Under the pieces are notes generated by a model. That model had not been told where the DNA came from and made no database searches. It was given only the letters and a program-made list of their open reading frames with translations. The position numbers were made by a program, and so were the translations under genes. Of a stretch of DNA of 64,000 nt, positions 38,806-48,154 are shown in pieces. Source of the stretch: Ostreococcus lucimarinus CCE9901 (taxonomy: Eukaryota; Chlorophyta; Mamiellophyceae; Mamiellales; Bathycoccaceae); contig NC_009356.1 of the NCBI RefSeq assembly GCF_000092065.1, forward strand, positions 620,001 through 684,000, read 5' to 3'. The number at the start of each line of letters is the position of its first letter. Positions within the stretch are counted from its first letter, which is position 1.

Positions 38806-40959
38806 ATGGCCGATGAAGCATACACGCGAGAGCGGGAGCTTATACGAGAGTTTCTTCAGACATTCGAAGGGAGAGACGGCAGCCCACATTACCGGCGCGC
38901 GCTGCAAAAAGTTTTGGACCGCCAAAGTTGTTGCGTGGACATCGATTTGCAGGACGTGAAAGAGTTTTGCGGGGCACTTGAAGAGCGCGAGGAACTCTTA
39001 GACCGGATCACGTCGAATTGCAAACGCTACGCTACTTTATTTGCGGAAGAAATTGACGGATTGATAAAAAACCTGGCGTCTTCGAGTGCTTCACTCTCTG
39101 AAGTCGGTGAAGATGATCTAGACGTGTTTCTGCAGCGGCATTCCGATGATATTGGCGAGCGAAGCGAAAATCCAGCACCCGAAGTGTTACGACGTGCATT
39201 TGATGTTTTCTTCAAACCCCTGAAAGGAACTAAATCTCTCAAGATGCGCGACATACGGGCTAATATGATAGGGCACTATGTCACTTTCAAAGGCATGTGT
39301 ACACGGATAACTGATGTGAAGCCGCTCATCAAGGTAGCCTGCTATACATGTGAAGGTTGTGGACACGAGTACTTCCAAGAAATCAATGGCAACGAATTCA
39401 TCCCGAAGCAGTTCTGCCAATCGCAAACTTGCAACAAAAAGTTTGCACTATTCATTGAAACACGGGCGTCAAAATTTGCAAAATACCAGGAGGTCAAAGT
39501 GCAAGAAATGTCAGAAGACGTGCCGATCGGTCACGTTCCTAGGTCAATGTCGATATCACTGATCGGTGAAATGACTAGAAAGCTTGCTCCGGGAGATACA
39601 ATTGATATCAGTGGAGTTTTCCTACCACGTCCAAGTGTTGGATACTTGGGCAACTCAAGTCTTGTTTCGACCACATACTTGTATGCAATGTCGGTCACAC
39701 CGCATAAGTCGAAGACAACTAGCTCGGATGCGACTCCGGAGGTGCTGGAGAGGCTGCATAAGCTCAGAGAAACCCCAGACATATACACGCACTTAGCAAA
39801 ATCTATTGCCCCTGAAATTTATGGCCACGTTGACATAAAAAAAGCTCTTTTACTGTTGCTATGTGGTGGAGTAACGAGAACACTCCAAGATGGTGTCAAG
39901 ATTCGTGGTGATGTTCATGTTTGTCTTATGGGCGATCCCGGTGTTGCCAAATCCCAGCTGTTGAAACAGATAGTCTCTATTGCAACTCGCGGAGTTTATA
40001 CAACTGGGCGGGGCAGCAGTGGTGTAGGTCTTACAGCGTCAATTCAAAGAGATAACATTACAAGCGAATTAGTGCTAGAAGGTGGTGCGCTCGTACTAGC
40101 TGATAAAGGTATATGCTGCATAGACGAATTCGATAAAATGGAAGAAAGCGATCGAACGGCTATACATGAAGTCATGGAGCAGCAAACCGTCAGTATCGCG
40201 AAAGCTGGGATAACCACAACTCTAAATGCACGAACAACAGTCCTCGCAGCAGCAAATCCGGCATTTGGTAGATACAATACAGCTGCTACACCCCAGGAGA
40301 ATATTAATCTACCGGCGGCACTCCTAAGTAGGTTTGATTTGATGTGGCTTATTTTGGACGTTCCTGATCCCGACTCTGACATTGAACTGGCTCGCCATGT
40401 TATGAGCGTACATCGCGAAGGTCGCCCACCGTCCACAAGTTTTGATCCAGTCTCAACCTCTGAACTGCGAGCTTACATAGATGTCGCGCGGCATTTTGAC
40501 CCTTACATCCCGGAAGACCTTGCAGACGACATCGCCAGTGCATATGCCGGTATTCGTCAGGTTGAAGATGAAGCTGGAAGTGAGGCGACTGGTTATACCA
40601 CCGCTCGTACGCTACTATCTATCATTCGACTTGCAGAAGCTCTCGCACGGCTCCGTTGGGCACCTATTGTCTCCGGGAAAGATATCGAACAGGCACTCAA
40701 CCTGATGAAGATGTCGAAGGCGAGTCTAGAAATTCACAAGTCGTCAACAGCACTACGCTCGGATCCCGTCGAGAATTTGTATTTGCTTCTACGGAACTGG
40801 GCTAGTGATCACTCGAATCAATTCATAAGCGCTTCTATAGTTCGTCAGCTGGCGACGAAAAGTGGCTTATCAGGTGTCCTTGATGCTTGCATGAGTGAGT
40901 ATACGGCTCTCGGGGTGTGGGTTATGGACAGTGACAGCAACATAACGTTCGTAGACTAG
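38806..40959 (+). CDS. MCM7: DNA replication licensing factor MCM7
   Basis: MCM7 is one of six subunits of the replicative helicase. The N-terminal zinc motif is CYTCEGCGHEY with CQSQTCNKKF. The sequence VPIGHVPRSMSISLIGEMTR followed by PGDTIDISGVFLP distinguishes MCM7 from the other MCMs. The AAA+ core has Walker A GDPGVAKSQ, Walker B with CCIDEFDKMEE, and the arginine finger in LLSRFDLMW. A winged-helix C-terminus follows. I chose Met 38806 (MADEAYTRERELI), giving 718 residues; the frame is open from 38737. A MULE repeat fragment with a TATA-like site lies just upstream. Confidence 0.95.
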   Translation: MADEAYTRERELIREFLQTFEGRDGSPHYRRALQKVLDRQSCCVDIDLQDVKEFCGALEEREELLDRITSNCKRYATLFAEEIDGLIKNLASSSASLSEVGEDDLDVFLQRHSDDIGERSENPAPEVLRRAFDVFFKPLKGTKSLKMRDIRANMIGHYVTFKGMCTRITDVKPLIKVACYTCEGCGHEYFQEINGNEFIPKQFCQSQTCNKKFALFIETRASKFAKYQEVKVQEMSEDVPIGHVPRSMSISLIGEMTRKLAPGDTIDISGVFLPRPSVGYLGNSSLVSTTYLYAMSVTPHKSKTTSSDATPEVLERLHKLRETPDIYTHLAKSIAPEIYGHVDIKKALLLLLCGGVTRTLQDGVKIRGDVHVCLMGDPGVAKSQLLKQIVSIATRGVYTTGRGSSGVGLTASIQRDNITSELVLEGGALVLADKGICCIDEFDKMEESDRTAIHEVMEQQTVSIAKAGITTTLNARTTVLAAANPAFGRYNTAATPQENINLPAALLSRFDLMWLILDVPDPDSDIELARHVMSVHREGRPPSTSFDPVSTSELRAYIDVARHFDPYIPEDLADDIASAYAGIRQVEDEAGSEATGYTTARTLLSIIRLAEALARLRWAPIVSGKDIEQALNLMKMSKASLEIHKSSTALRSDPVENLYLLLRNWASDHSNQFISASIVRQLATKSGLSGVLDACMSEYTALGVWVMDSDSNITFVD

Positions 40960-40961
40960 TT

Positions 40962-42992
40962 CTATGCCAAATCTACTCTTAGAGAAACAATCTTCTGAGC
41001 ATCACTCTCTGATAGTTTCCACGAAGACTGATGCCTCATATCAACCAGATAATTTTCAACTTCGTTTTGAGTCTCTGCACTCAATACGACACTAAGTTGT
41101 GTAAGACGTGCAAAATTTTCTCTCACTCGAAAACTGCTCGCACCCGATAGCCCAGAAATCATTACTCGTAGTTCTCGCTCGAACTTTAAAGCACCTAAAT
41201 GATTAAAGCTTAAACGCGTTTTCACAATATTTTCCAGTCGTGTCGATAAGCCTTCGCTTGCGAGCTGGATAAAGAGCTCAGAACTTTCCTTGATCATCAC
41301 TTTTGTCGCCACGCGGAAATGGTGCAAGAGAAAGACCAATATATCACTTACCCACGATTCAGTACGCTCAACAGTCTGGTAAGCTTCTTCTGATATTATG
41401 TAGCTTCCGCGTGCGAACTGCTCACATACAGTCGATAACTGATTCAGGCGTTCACGTACCAAGTTAGACACACATGAAACATGCCAGCTGTTGAGCTCAT
41501 CATATAAAATTCTCAAACTAACAAGGCTATTCGTTAGTTCACTCGTATCAAAACCTGTCGTGAAAATCTTAGACATCATGCACTCCACATCCTTTATGAG
41601 CTCTTGTATGCGAATCGACATGGTACTTGTGGCATTCATGGCTAAGACTGCGTTGTGCACACCGGCGGTAACATTTGATGTGCTACTCATGCCCTTATTT
41701 TCGATCCAAAATACCTCTGCAATAACCTCTACACTCTGATTCAGATACACTTTCATCGTTTGTTCTGAGAAATCTGTGAGAAACTTGTTCACCGTGCGTA
41801 AAATTGTTGCGATGATATGTGGCTCTGTCAACGCAAAAGCCCGCCTTGTACTCCGACCAATAACAAAAAAAACGTCATCCAATGAAACATTTTGTGCTCC
41901 ATCATGGTGCGCGTTATACGCTTCATAGAACGTTTGCATACTCACCTTGAAGTGTTTTTCTTCAAGTTTCACATAATATTCTGCGAGCGTGTGCAGCACT
42001 GGAAAAACTTCGCGGCAGTCTTGACTAACCACCGTGTGAAGCGGCGGATTGTCATACTCCATTGTTAACGGAAACTTCACAAATATCACATGCTGTGCTT
42101 TACATATTCTGTTGACCAGGACGATATCTTCCACGGCTGTGTCTAACTGTACCAAGTTATCAAATTTTATCGTCAAATTGTCCAGAACACAAGTTTTCAA
42201 GTGGTCATCATATTCGACCAAAAATTTTTCAACTAGCGAAGACCAAGTACCGACAATCGCGGCAAAAACAAAACTAACCGCTTCAGAAGGCTTTCTTTCT
42301 TTCGAATATGTTTGCAGTTGCGACAAAAAGCTTCGGATAGTCTCGTACAAGGTATTGAGAGGCAACATGCTCACTCTCGCTGGTATTTGCCCCCTGTCCA
42401 AATTCATATTTTGCGCATTTTCGTATCTTGCAACCATAGTCTCGCGAATTGACGTAGTGACGGCATCTTCGACAACGTGATGGAGCTCTATTCTAACCAA
42501 TTTATCCACTATATGGAGAACATTCACAAGATCATCAACCACGAGTGCTGACTGACAATAACTCGACGTAGCATTCCGAACAAAGCAGTGTACACTAGTC
42601 AAGGAACTCTCAATGTCAATGTCGGTTTTTGAGCGCACGTTTGATCGCGACTTATGTAATCTAAGCAAATCTTCGTACGCATTCAACGCTTCGATTAAGT
42701 CCCCTTCGTTTGTTTTCTCTGCTAATTTCTCTGTGAGTATAAGAAGTTCCTGGTTGAATTGCAATATCTGGCGAACACGCAGTGCGTTCAAGAGTGCATT
42801 TGAGAACTTATGCAGATCTTTCGTGATAGCTTGGCCAGTACTGCTACGCTGTACATGTTTGCCTTCCCTTGTTGCGCTATGCTCAAAGTAAAGCTCGTCG
42901 AGCCACGCTGACTGGCGATCTTTCTCCATGTAGTCGTCTTGTATACTTTTAGGGTCGACGTATCCAATCTTGCGATAGATGCGTCGTCCCAA
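40962..42992 (-). CDS. COG4: Conserved oligomeric Golgi complex subunit 4
   Basis: COG4 belongs to the lobe A part of the COG tether for retrograde Golgi vesicles. The 676-residue, helix-rich protein has the COG4 hallmarks VSLDDVFFVIGRSTRRAFAL and, near the C-terminus, FNHLGALKFERELRVMISGL, RENFARLTQLSVVL and WKLSESDAQKIVSLRVDL. There is no intron. Its stop lies two bases after the MCM7 stop, so the genes converge with no spacer. Confidence 0.92.
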   Translation of the reverse strand: MGRRIYRKIGYVDPKSIQDDYMEKDRQSAWLDELYFEHSATREGKHVQRSSTGQAITKDLHKFSNALLNALRVRQILQFNQELLILTEKLAEKTNEGDLIEALNAYEDLLRLHKSRSNVRSKTDIDIESSLTSVHCFVRNATSSYCQSALVVDDLVNVLHIVDKLVRIELHHVVEDAVTTSIRETMVARYENAQNMNLDRGQIPARVSMLPLNTLYETIRSFLSQLQTYSKERKPSEAVSFVFAAIVGTWSSLVEKFLVEYDDHLKTCVLDNLTIKFDNLVQLDTAVEDIVLVNRICKAQHVIFVKFPLTMEYDNPPLHTVVSQDCREVFPVLHTLAEYYVKLEEKHFKVSMQTFYEAYNAHHDGAQNVSLDDVFFVIGRSTRRAFALTEPHIIATILRTVNKFLTDFSEQTMKVYLNQSVEVIAEVFWIENKGMSSTSNVTAGVHNAVLAMNATSTMSIRIQELIKDVECMMSKIFTTGFDTSELTNSLVSLRILYDELNSWHVSCVSNLVRERLNQLSTVCEQFARGSYIISEEAYQTVERTESWVSDILVFLLHHFRVATKVMIKESSELFIQLASEGLSTRLENIVKTRLSFNHLGALKFERELRVMISGLSGASSFRVRENFARLTQLSVVLSAETQNEVENYLVDMRHQSSWKLSESDAQKIVSLRVDLA

Positions 42993-43166
42993 ACTCGCGA
43001 TTGCGAGTGGAAACAGCCAGCTACTATGCTGCTATCCACCTATCCACCCGCAAAGTCAGGGTCACCGACGTACAGTCCACCGTGACTGCTCAGATATTCA
43101 GGCAGGGAAAAAAATTATGCGGGCGCGCCATCTCTATCTATTGGAGAAAATTTTCACACAATACGA

Positions 43167-43274
43167 CTTAAATCCACCCCCTTAGACCACTCGGGCATCC
43201 TGGCGCTTTTTCCTTCTTTTTCGTCTTTCTGCCAGGAATGGGGTTCGAACCCATGCGCACATTGTACAGTGGGT
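43167..43274 (-). tRNA. Permuted tRNA-Leu(UAA) gene (3' half precedes 5' half)
   Basis: On the minus strand the 3' half comes first, 43274 to 43230: CCCAC, a long variable arm GTAC-AAT-GTGC, T-stem and loop ATGGG-TTCGAAC-CCCAT, acceptor strand TCCTGGC and discriminator A. Then come 25 A-rich bases (43229-43205), then the 5' half, 43204 to 43167: acceptor GCCAGGA, TG, D-arm CCC-GAGTGGTCTAA-GGG, G, stem GTGGA, loop TTTAAG with anticodon TAA. The two acceptor strands pair over all 7 bp only in this circularly permuted order. Flanks AATACGA (43284-43278) and TCGTATT (43166-43160) are complementary and extend the anticodon stem, as in a splicing-endonuclease substrate. The large variable arm fits Leu. 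Confidence 0.93.
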
Positions 43275-43425
43275 AGTTCGTATTTGACGAGTCACGAAGA
43301 CAGTGCAGCCCACACACCAAAGTTGAACTATGTTGCTACGGTGTTCTTGACCCCTCCGTGCGAGGTCGCTTGTCGCCACACTGACTCCAGCGTCACTCTC
43401 CGGTGGTAGAACTTGAGGACTTGCA

Positions 43426-44430
43426 ATGAATACTTGTGGTTCACCGATAGCGAGACCACTTCACTGTAAGCATGTCTTTCATATGTCTAGACGGCCTGGG
43501 CGCCGCATGATGCTACACTCTAGCCGAGACGACGATGTCTATGTTTCACGCATTTACGAGGCCCTAAAACTGCAGTACGGCGAAACCAGCGCAAAACGCG
43601 TTCTGCAAAGTCTTTCGTTCGCGGCCGCAGGCCAAGAATACACTCGCTTCCATCCTGATAAAGGTTTGCAAAAGGCTTCGTCTTACATAACAGGACTATC
43701 AGCTGAACCCTTTCACGATGTCAGTTCACCCCATTTCACTTGGATGATGCGACTTGAAGAAGAATACTCCATCATTCGAGATGAACTAAACAGTGCGCTT
43801 CTAAACCCACGACTAACGACGCTTGGAAATCACATTTGGGCGTCGGCGGCAAGGGAGGAAGCGATTGCATACGGCCCCGACTGGAAGACCCTTGTACTAC
43901 AAGACCGCTGTGTCTGGGAAGACACAAATTGTAAGTTGTTTCCAAAGACAGTCGAACTTTTGCGGAAAAATTCTGTACCATCTGTCGAAGTGTTTTTCGC
44001 GCGACAAGCACCAGACACGGGGATAAAACCGCACACCGATAACACAAACTTCATACTCACATCGCACTTGGGCTTGGACGTTCCTGAAGGCGAATGCTGG
44101 ATGAAAGTCGGGGAGTTTAAACGTGAATGGATGAATGGTCGTGGTATGATCGCAGATACAAGTTTCATACACAGTACCGCGAATGAAAGCCGAACACAAA
44201 CACGTTACGTTCTCATAGTTCGTTTCTGGCATCCTGATCTCACTCCCGAAGAGTGCTGTGCATTGCAGTTTCTTTTTGATGCGTTGAACGAATCTTCAGA
44301 AGATGGCATCGCCAATGCAATGAAACTTGCGACCAAACGTCAGGGCAAATCGAAGCCAGTTTTGGGAAAGGCGAGCAAAAAGCGGGAGAAAGCTGGTGGT
44401 TTAGGTTTGCTAGCAAAGGGCATGAAGTAA
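43426..44430 (+). CDS. Aspartyl/asparaginyl beta-hydroxylase-family dioxygenase
   Basis: A 334-residue protein of the 2-oxoglutarate/Fe(II) Asp_Arg_Hydrox family. The iron site is seen as KPHTDNTNFILTSHLGL (first His) and DTSFIHSTANESRTQTRYVL (second His), followed by IVRFWHPDLTPEE, the usual end of the domain. The arginine in QTRYVL would bind 2-oxoglutarate. The first 35 residues are rich in R, H and S and may direct it to an organelle. The C-terminal tail is basic (KSKPVLGKASKKREKAGG). The substrate is unknown. Confidence 0.85.
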   Translation: MNTCGSPIARPLHCKHVFHMSRRPGRRMMLHSSRDDDVYVSRIYEALKLQYGETSAKRVLQSLSFAAAGQEYTRFHPDKGLQKASSYITGLSAEPFHDVSSPHFTWMMRLEEEYSIIRDELNSALLNPRLTTLGNHIWASAAREEAIAYGPDWKTLVLQDRCVWEDTNCKLFPKTVELLRKNSVPSVEVFFARQAPDTGIKPHTDNTNFILTSHLGLDVPEGECWMKVGEFKREWMNGRGMIADTSFIHSTANESRTQTRYVLIVRFWHPDLTPEECCALQFLFDALNESSEDGIANAMKLATKRQGKSKPVLGKASKKREKAGGLGLLAKGMK

Positions 44431-44609
44431 ACATTCGAGTTGGCCCTCACATAGAGCTATTGAAAGCTCGACGTACCGTTAAAGATTTCTTATTAACAAT
44501 TTTGCCGCTTAACAAGTCGAAGTCGCGCAGTTCGTCCCATAGATGAGAAATCGTACAGAGACAGTGATATATTTGCGAAATTATCTCTACAGCATTTCTC
44601 TTCTTGCTA

Positions 44610-45539
44610 TCACGCCTTCTTGGTGTGTTTTTTCCTGAGCTTCGCGGTGGCGATGTGCTTGGAGTAATAGAAATGTCCAAACAGCGCCAGCAGGCTAATC
44701 ATGTAAAAAAGGAGTATCTTTGACAAGAACTTCGGGTATTCTGAAAAATATGCACAGTACACGGCCTGTAACAGATTGCATAGAAATTGAAGCATCTGCA
44801 TCTGCGTCAAATGTCGACCCCACCAAAGGTACTTAACACGTTTGTCGTTGTTTTTCCCGATCAGAGCCGATAGCAGATAGTACGTGTACATGCACACGTG
44901 TACCCAAGAGTTCAGTGCTGCACTGAAGTAAGCATCCCCACCCGGAGCTCGACGTGCGATCATCCACCATATAAACGAAATAGTGCTGTGATGGTAGACA
45001 TGCAAAAAGCTTACTTGGCGTAAGTTTCTCTTCAGTAGCATTATGAATGTATCAACGAACTCATATATCTTGCTCACGTAAAAGAGGTAGATGTAAAACG
45101 CAAGCTGCTTTTCATTCACGTTGAACTTATTTCCCCATAGCTTATATCCACTTTTGTATGCTTCGACGATACAACCGATGCACATATACAAACTTAGTAA
45201 TATGAGGAATGCATTGTGGCAAATCACCGATGCTTTTAACCATGTGGGATCCCAAATCTTTGTGTTTGTTGTTGCGGATAAGACGCGGTACGATACAACG
45301 ACCGTGACCAAGTACACGAGAAGGCTGGTGATCAGAGGAGTTGGTGAGGTTATGGCGGGTAAATGTGAGGTGGTGGGGCTCAGCGGGTCGAGCTCCCAGC
45401 CTAACCAGTCAGCGCAGGAGAAAACTACTTTCGAAATGATTGAGTCCCACGCCTTCCAGTAGTGTCGCAACATCGGGTAGGTAGTTTGCTCGCTCCAATC
45501 GTCGATACGTGAAGATGAGGCGCAGGAAGAGATTGCCAC
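44610..45539 (-). CDS. ELO: Very-long-chain polyunsaturated fatty acid elongase (ELO family)
   Basis: ELO proteins are ER membrane condensing enzymes (3-ketoacyl-CoA synthases) that lengthen fatty acyl-CoAs by two carbons. The 309-residue protein has the histidine box HVYHH in QVSFLHVYHHSTISFIWW, plus YVSKIYEFVDTFIMLLKR, NSWVHVCMYTYYLL and HLTQMQMLQFLCN. It ends with an ER-retention-like lysine-rich tail. From memory it is very close to the Ostreococcus delta-6 elongase used in C20 PUFA synthesis, so that activity is a reasonable inference. Confidence 0.93.
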   Translation of the reverse strand: MAISSCASSSRIDDWSEQTTYPMLRHYWKAWDSIISKVVFSCADWLGWELDPLSPTTSHLPAITSPTPLITSLLVYLVTVVVSYRVLSATTNTKIWDPTWLKASVICHNAFLILLSLYMCIGCIVEAYKSGYKLWGNKFNVNEKQLAFYIYLFYVSKIYEFVDTFIMLLKRNLRQVSFLHVYHHSTISFIWWMIARRAPGGDAYFSAALNSWVHVCMYTYYLLSALIGKNNDKRVKYLWWGRHLTQMQMLQFLCNLLQAVYCAYFSEYPKFLSKILLFYMISLLALFGHFYYSKHIATAKLRKKHTKKA

Positions 45540-46733
45540 CTACTGTCGAGAAGTTTGGAGTCGGGGGACGCTCTACGTTTCCACGATAAGCAGCGGTATC
45601 GGGTCGGCGCGTTCAGTGCCGCCGCTTGTCTTGTCTTTTGACGCACTCCGCAAAACCACATGATGTCTTCGTACTGTGCAACCGCGGTTCCCTATTTTAA
45701 TGACGTGGATTTAGCTTACTTACTGTTAACATTAACAGTATCCGTATGTATTACTTTCCACGCCCTAATGTATGGGGTGTTAGCACTTCTCGATCGCCAC
45801 GCGCGCGTTGTGGCGTCGTCGCGAGTTATTAGCACTTCGACGGCGCGCACATATTAGGGACGTGGAAAGTAATACATACTGATAACATTACTAAAAGCAA
45901 TATCATATCATATGATATCGACTCAACATGCTATACAAGTATTGTCCTTGAAATTTTGTGTCCTGAGGTGTTGTGTTCGACAGTTCGACGCTGAGGGTAA
46001 CAGGCGCCGCTCGTCAACGCACACCTGTGGCAGTTCCTCTACGCCTGTGTTCTGACTATCAAACGCTACAGATAGCTCACATTTCTCGCAAGCTGGTGAT
46101 CGCTCATCTCGAGCACAGCGCATTCTTTGAATTCGTGTTGCAGTACCTCACACCAACTTCAAATGCATGCCAAGTTTGTTGTACTTGAAATACAGGCGAG
46201 CTATCTTCACGTAGCGCATCCGAAGCAGACTAATTATTATAAGTAGGGACGAATTACTCCGCACGTGACTGCCGAAAAATTCTGCAAATGCTCACTCTTA
46301 AAAGACGTACGCCGGTGTCCAGCCTCTTCTTTCACTATCTTACCCTATCGGTGTAGACAATGCTTCTAAGCGTAGGACAGCATGAAGTAATCGGTGAGTC
46401 ACTTGAAAAAGTCTCAGAATGCAAAGCTTAAAATGCAGATACAGGCAAAGAAGATCCGAAGCATAAACAATTAGTTTTACTGAAAACTAGCTGTGACGCA
46501 GCTGCAACAAGTTTCAGATTACAGGGATCAATTTCTAAACGATACAAATTTGAAACTCGCCCGAATGTAAAAATGTGACCCGGTTATTCGATTATTAGCC
46601 ATAGCTACCAGATCTCGCGGTCGATGCATGTTGACTAGGTACTAGGTACATTATGCGTGCAAAGTTGAAGTGGCTCTTTCACTTGCGAACGAGAACACTA
46701 ATATGTGGGAGTTTCTACTTTCGATGCTTTAAG
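45540..46733. other. Spacer with a MITE and an AT-rich palindromic stretch
   Basis: About 1.2 kb without a recognised gene. It holds the second MITE (45741-45882) and an ATATCATATGATATC palindromic stretch near 45907-45921 similar to one at about 16220-16235. Small open frames here show no family resemblance. The PSMA4 stop is at 46734. Confidence 0.5.
45741..45882. mobile_element. 142-bp TA-flanked MITE, copy 2
   Basis: The same 142 bases as 1278-1419, in the same orientation, again bordered by TA (45739-45740 and 45883-45884). It sits between the elongase promoter and the PSMA4 3' end. Confidence 0.88.
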
Positions 46734-47735
46734 TCAAAGCGAAAGTGTTTGCGTAAACACTTCGCCTGTATCTTTGTTGCGAGTTAAGTAGAACATTTCG
46801 ACTTTGTCACTTGTCAAATTGACACAGTCCATAGTTTTTTGTAATACTTTGCAAGCGACGGATTTTGCTTCATCTATGCTGAGCCCTTCGGTAAAATCGG
46901 TTTTCAGCATAGAACGCGCCGCTTGATGACTTGCACCAATAGCTGCTGCCTGAGAAACAGATGACGTCGTTCACGCTTGTAAAATATCTAGGCATACCTT
47001 CCAAGCACTGTAATTGCCGGATGGCTCACTATGATACAGTTGGAATCCGTTCCGCCCGTCGCTGCACTGTGTTAAGCCGTTGTGATTTAAAATCTCGAAA
47101 ACGCTTACCAACCCGCAAAGAGAAAAGCAACTCCGTACGGCCGAAGGCCACCGAATTGTGTGTATCCTTGTTTGTGATCGCTCAATTCTTGCACAAGATT
47201 CTCCACTGGGATCAATGTCCCATATCGTGCTCTGTAGCGCCCAGCAATCACTCTTTAAGGCTCGGTTAGAAGAGGAATCCAGTATTTAGACACAAATTTA
47301 CCTCGCAAAATTTATCAGAATCATCGCGTCTGCGTTCAGTCCAGCGATTGCAGCGACTATATGCTGGTCTATTTTCCAAAGTTTTTCTGGCGTACTACTT
47401 TGCTCGAGAAGCTGCATAAGACAAGCTCAACTCTTCAGACTATAAATCATGCAATCAAGATCTACCTTCGACATAATCTTTTTCTCGGAAGCAAGCAATA
47501 TGCCATTCTCTGTGTGCAGACCTATGCACGTTCCAGCATGGTTCACCGACTCGAGAGCATACTCCACCTAGTCATGCATCTGTGAACATGGTAACGTGTG
47601 ATCAGTCAAATCTAGACGAACCTGGAAAAGACGACCTTCTGGACTAAACGTTGTCGTCCGCGAGTCGTATCTAGGATCGCAGTTAATTGTATCTGTAGGC
47701 GCACAAAAGTTGCCTCTGTCTCACCTGCGAGCCAT
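46734..47735 (-). CDS. PSMA4: 20S proteasome subunit alpha-3 / PSMA4
   Basis: A non-catalytic outer-ring subunit of the 20S proteasome. About seven exons with introns of about 41-56 nt give MARRYDSRTTTFSPEGRLFQ, VEYALESVNHAGTCIGLHTE, GILLASEKKIMSK, SSTPEKLWKIDQHIVAAIAG, GYTQFGGLRPYGVAFLFAGW, QLYHSEPSGNYSAWK and AAAIGASHQAARSMLKTDF. The start RRYDSRTTTFSPEGRL is the alpha-subunit N-terminal gate motif. The C-terminus after SLTSDKVE-like NLTSDKVEMFYLTR is short, lacking the long charged tail of animal PSMA4. Confidence 0.92.
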
Positions 47736-48154
47736 TAGAATAAGAGCTGTTCGCACAAAAAGCTCGCGGCGCAAGTTGAACGCCGTGCGATGCCACTGAT
47801 CGCAAATTGTTCAAATGTTGTTGTGGCCACGCGTCGCGAAGGAATGTCGTCGAGCCTTCGGTTCCACAAGTTCGCTCGTTCTCCGACCATCGGACATTCC
47901 AACCTGCAGACCTGTGGAACCAGTCGGAAAAAAATATCCGTTTTACTCGCAACCGTGCACATATTATACTGCGTTTGGATCATATCACTGATTTACTCTT
48001 TTTTCCCGTAGAACAGCATCGAAGGGACCTTCGAACCCTGCCTAGGTCATCACGCGGCGGCGTCACCGCGCCACTTCTCGCGCCGTCTTGTACAGCGTGC
48101 GACTGAGGCGCTCTCAAGCAACTGGAAAAGTTTCATAAGTCTGCGATCGCCATA
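47736..48154. promoter_or_regulatory. Divergent spacer between PSMA4 and plastid Hsp70
   Basis: About 420 bp head-to-head. GTCGCGAAGG and TTCGAACC-like strings occur, but no clear heat-shock element array could be confirmed by eye. A tRNA-like T-loop string near 48031 has no supporting stems. Confidence 0.4.

Noticed and set aside
38806-40959. Assignment of the MCM gene to MCM5
   Set aside because: VPIGHVPRS with GEMTR..PGDTIDISG is the MCM7 pattern; MCM5 differs in this region.
45660-45857. 65-codon frame crossing the second MITE
   Set aside because: Most of it is the transposable element, and the other copy is in a different context.
48020-48050. TTCGAACC string resembling a T-loop upstream of Hsp70
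   Set aside because: The flanking bases do not form a T-stem of the right size and no other tRNA arm is present.
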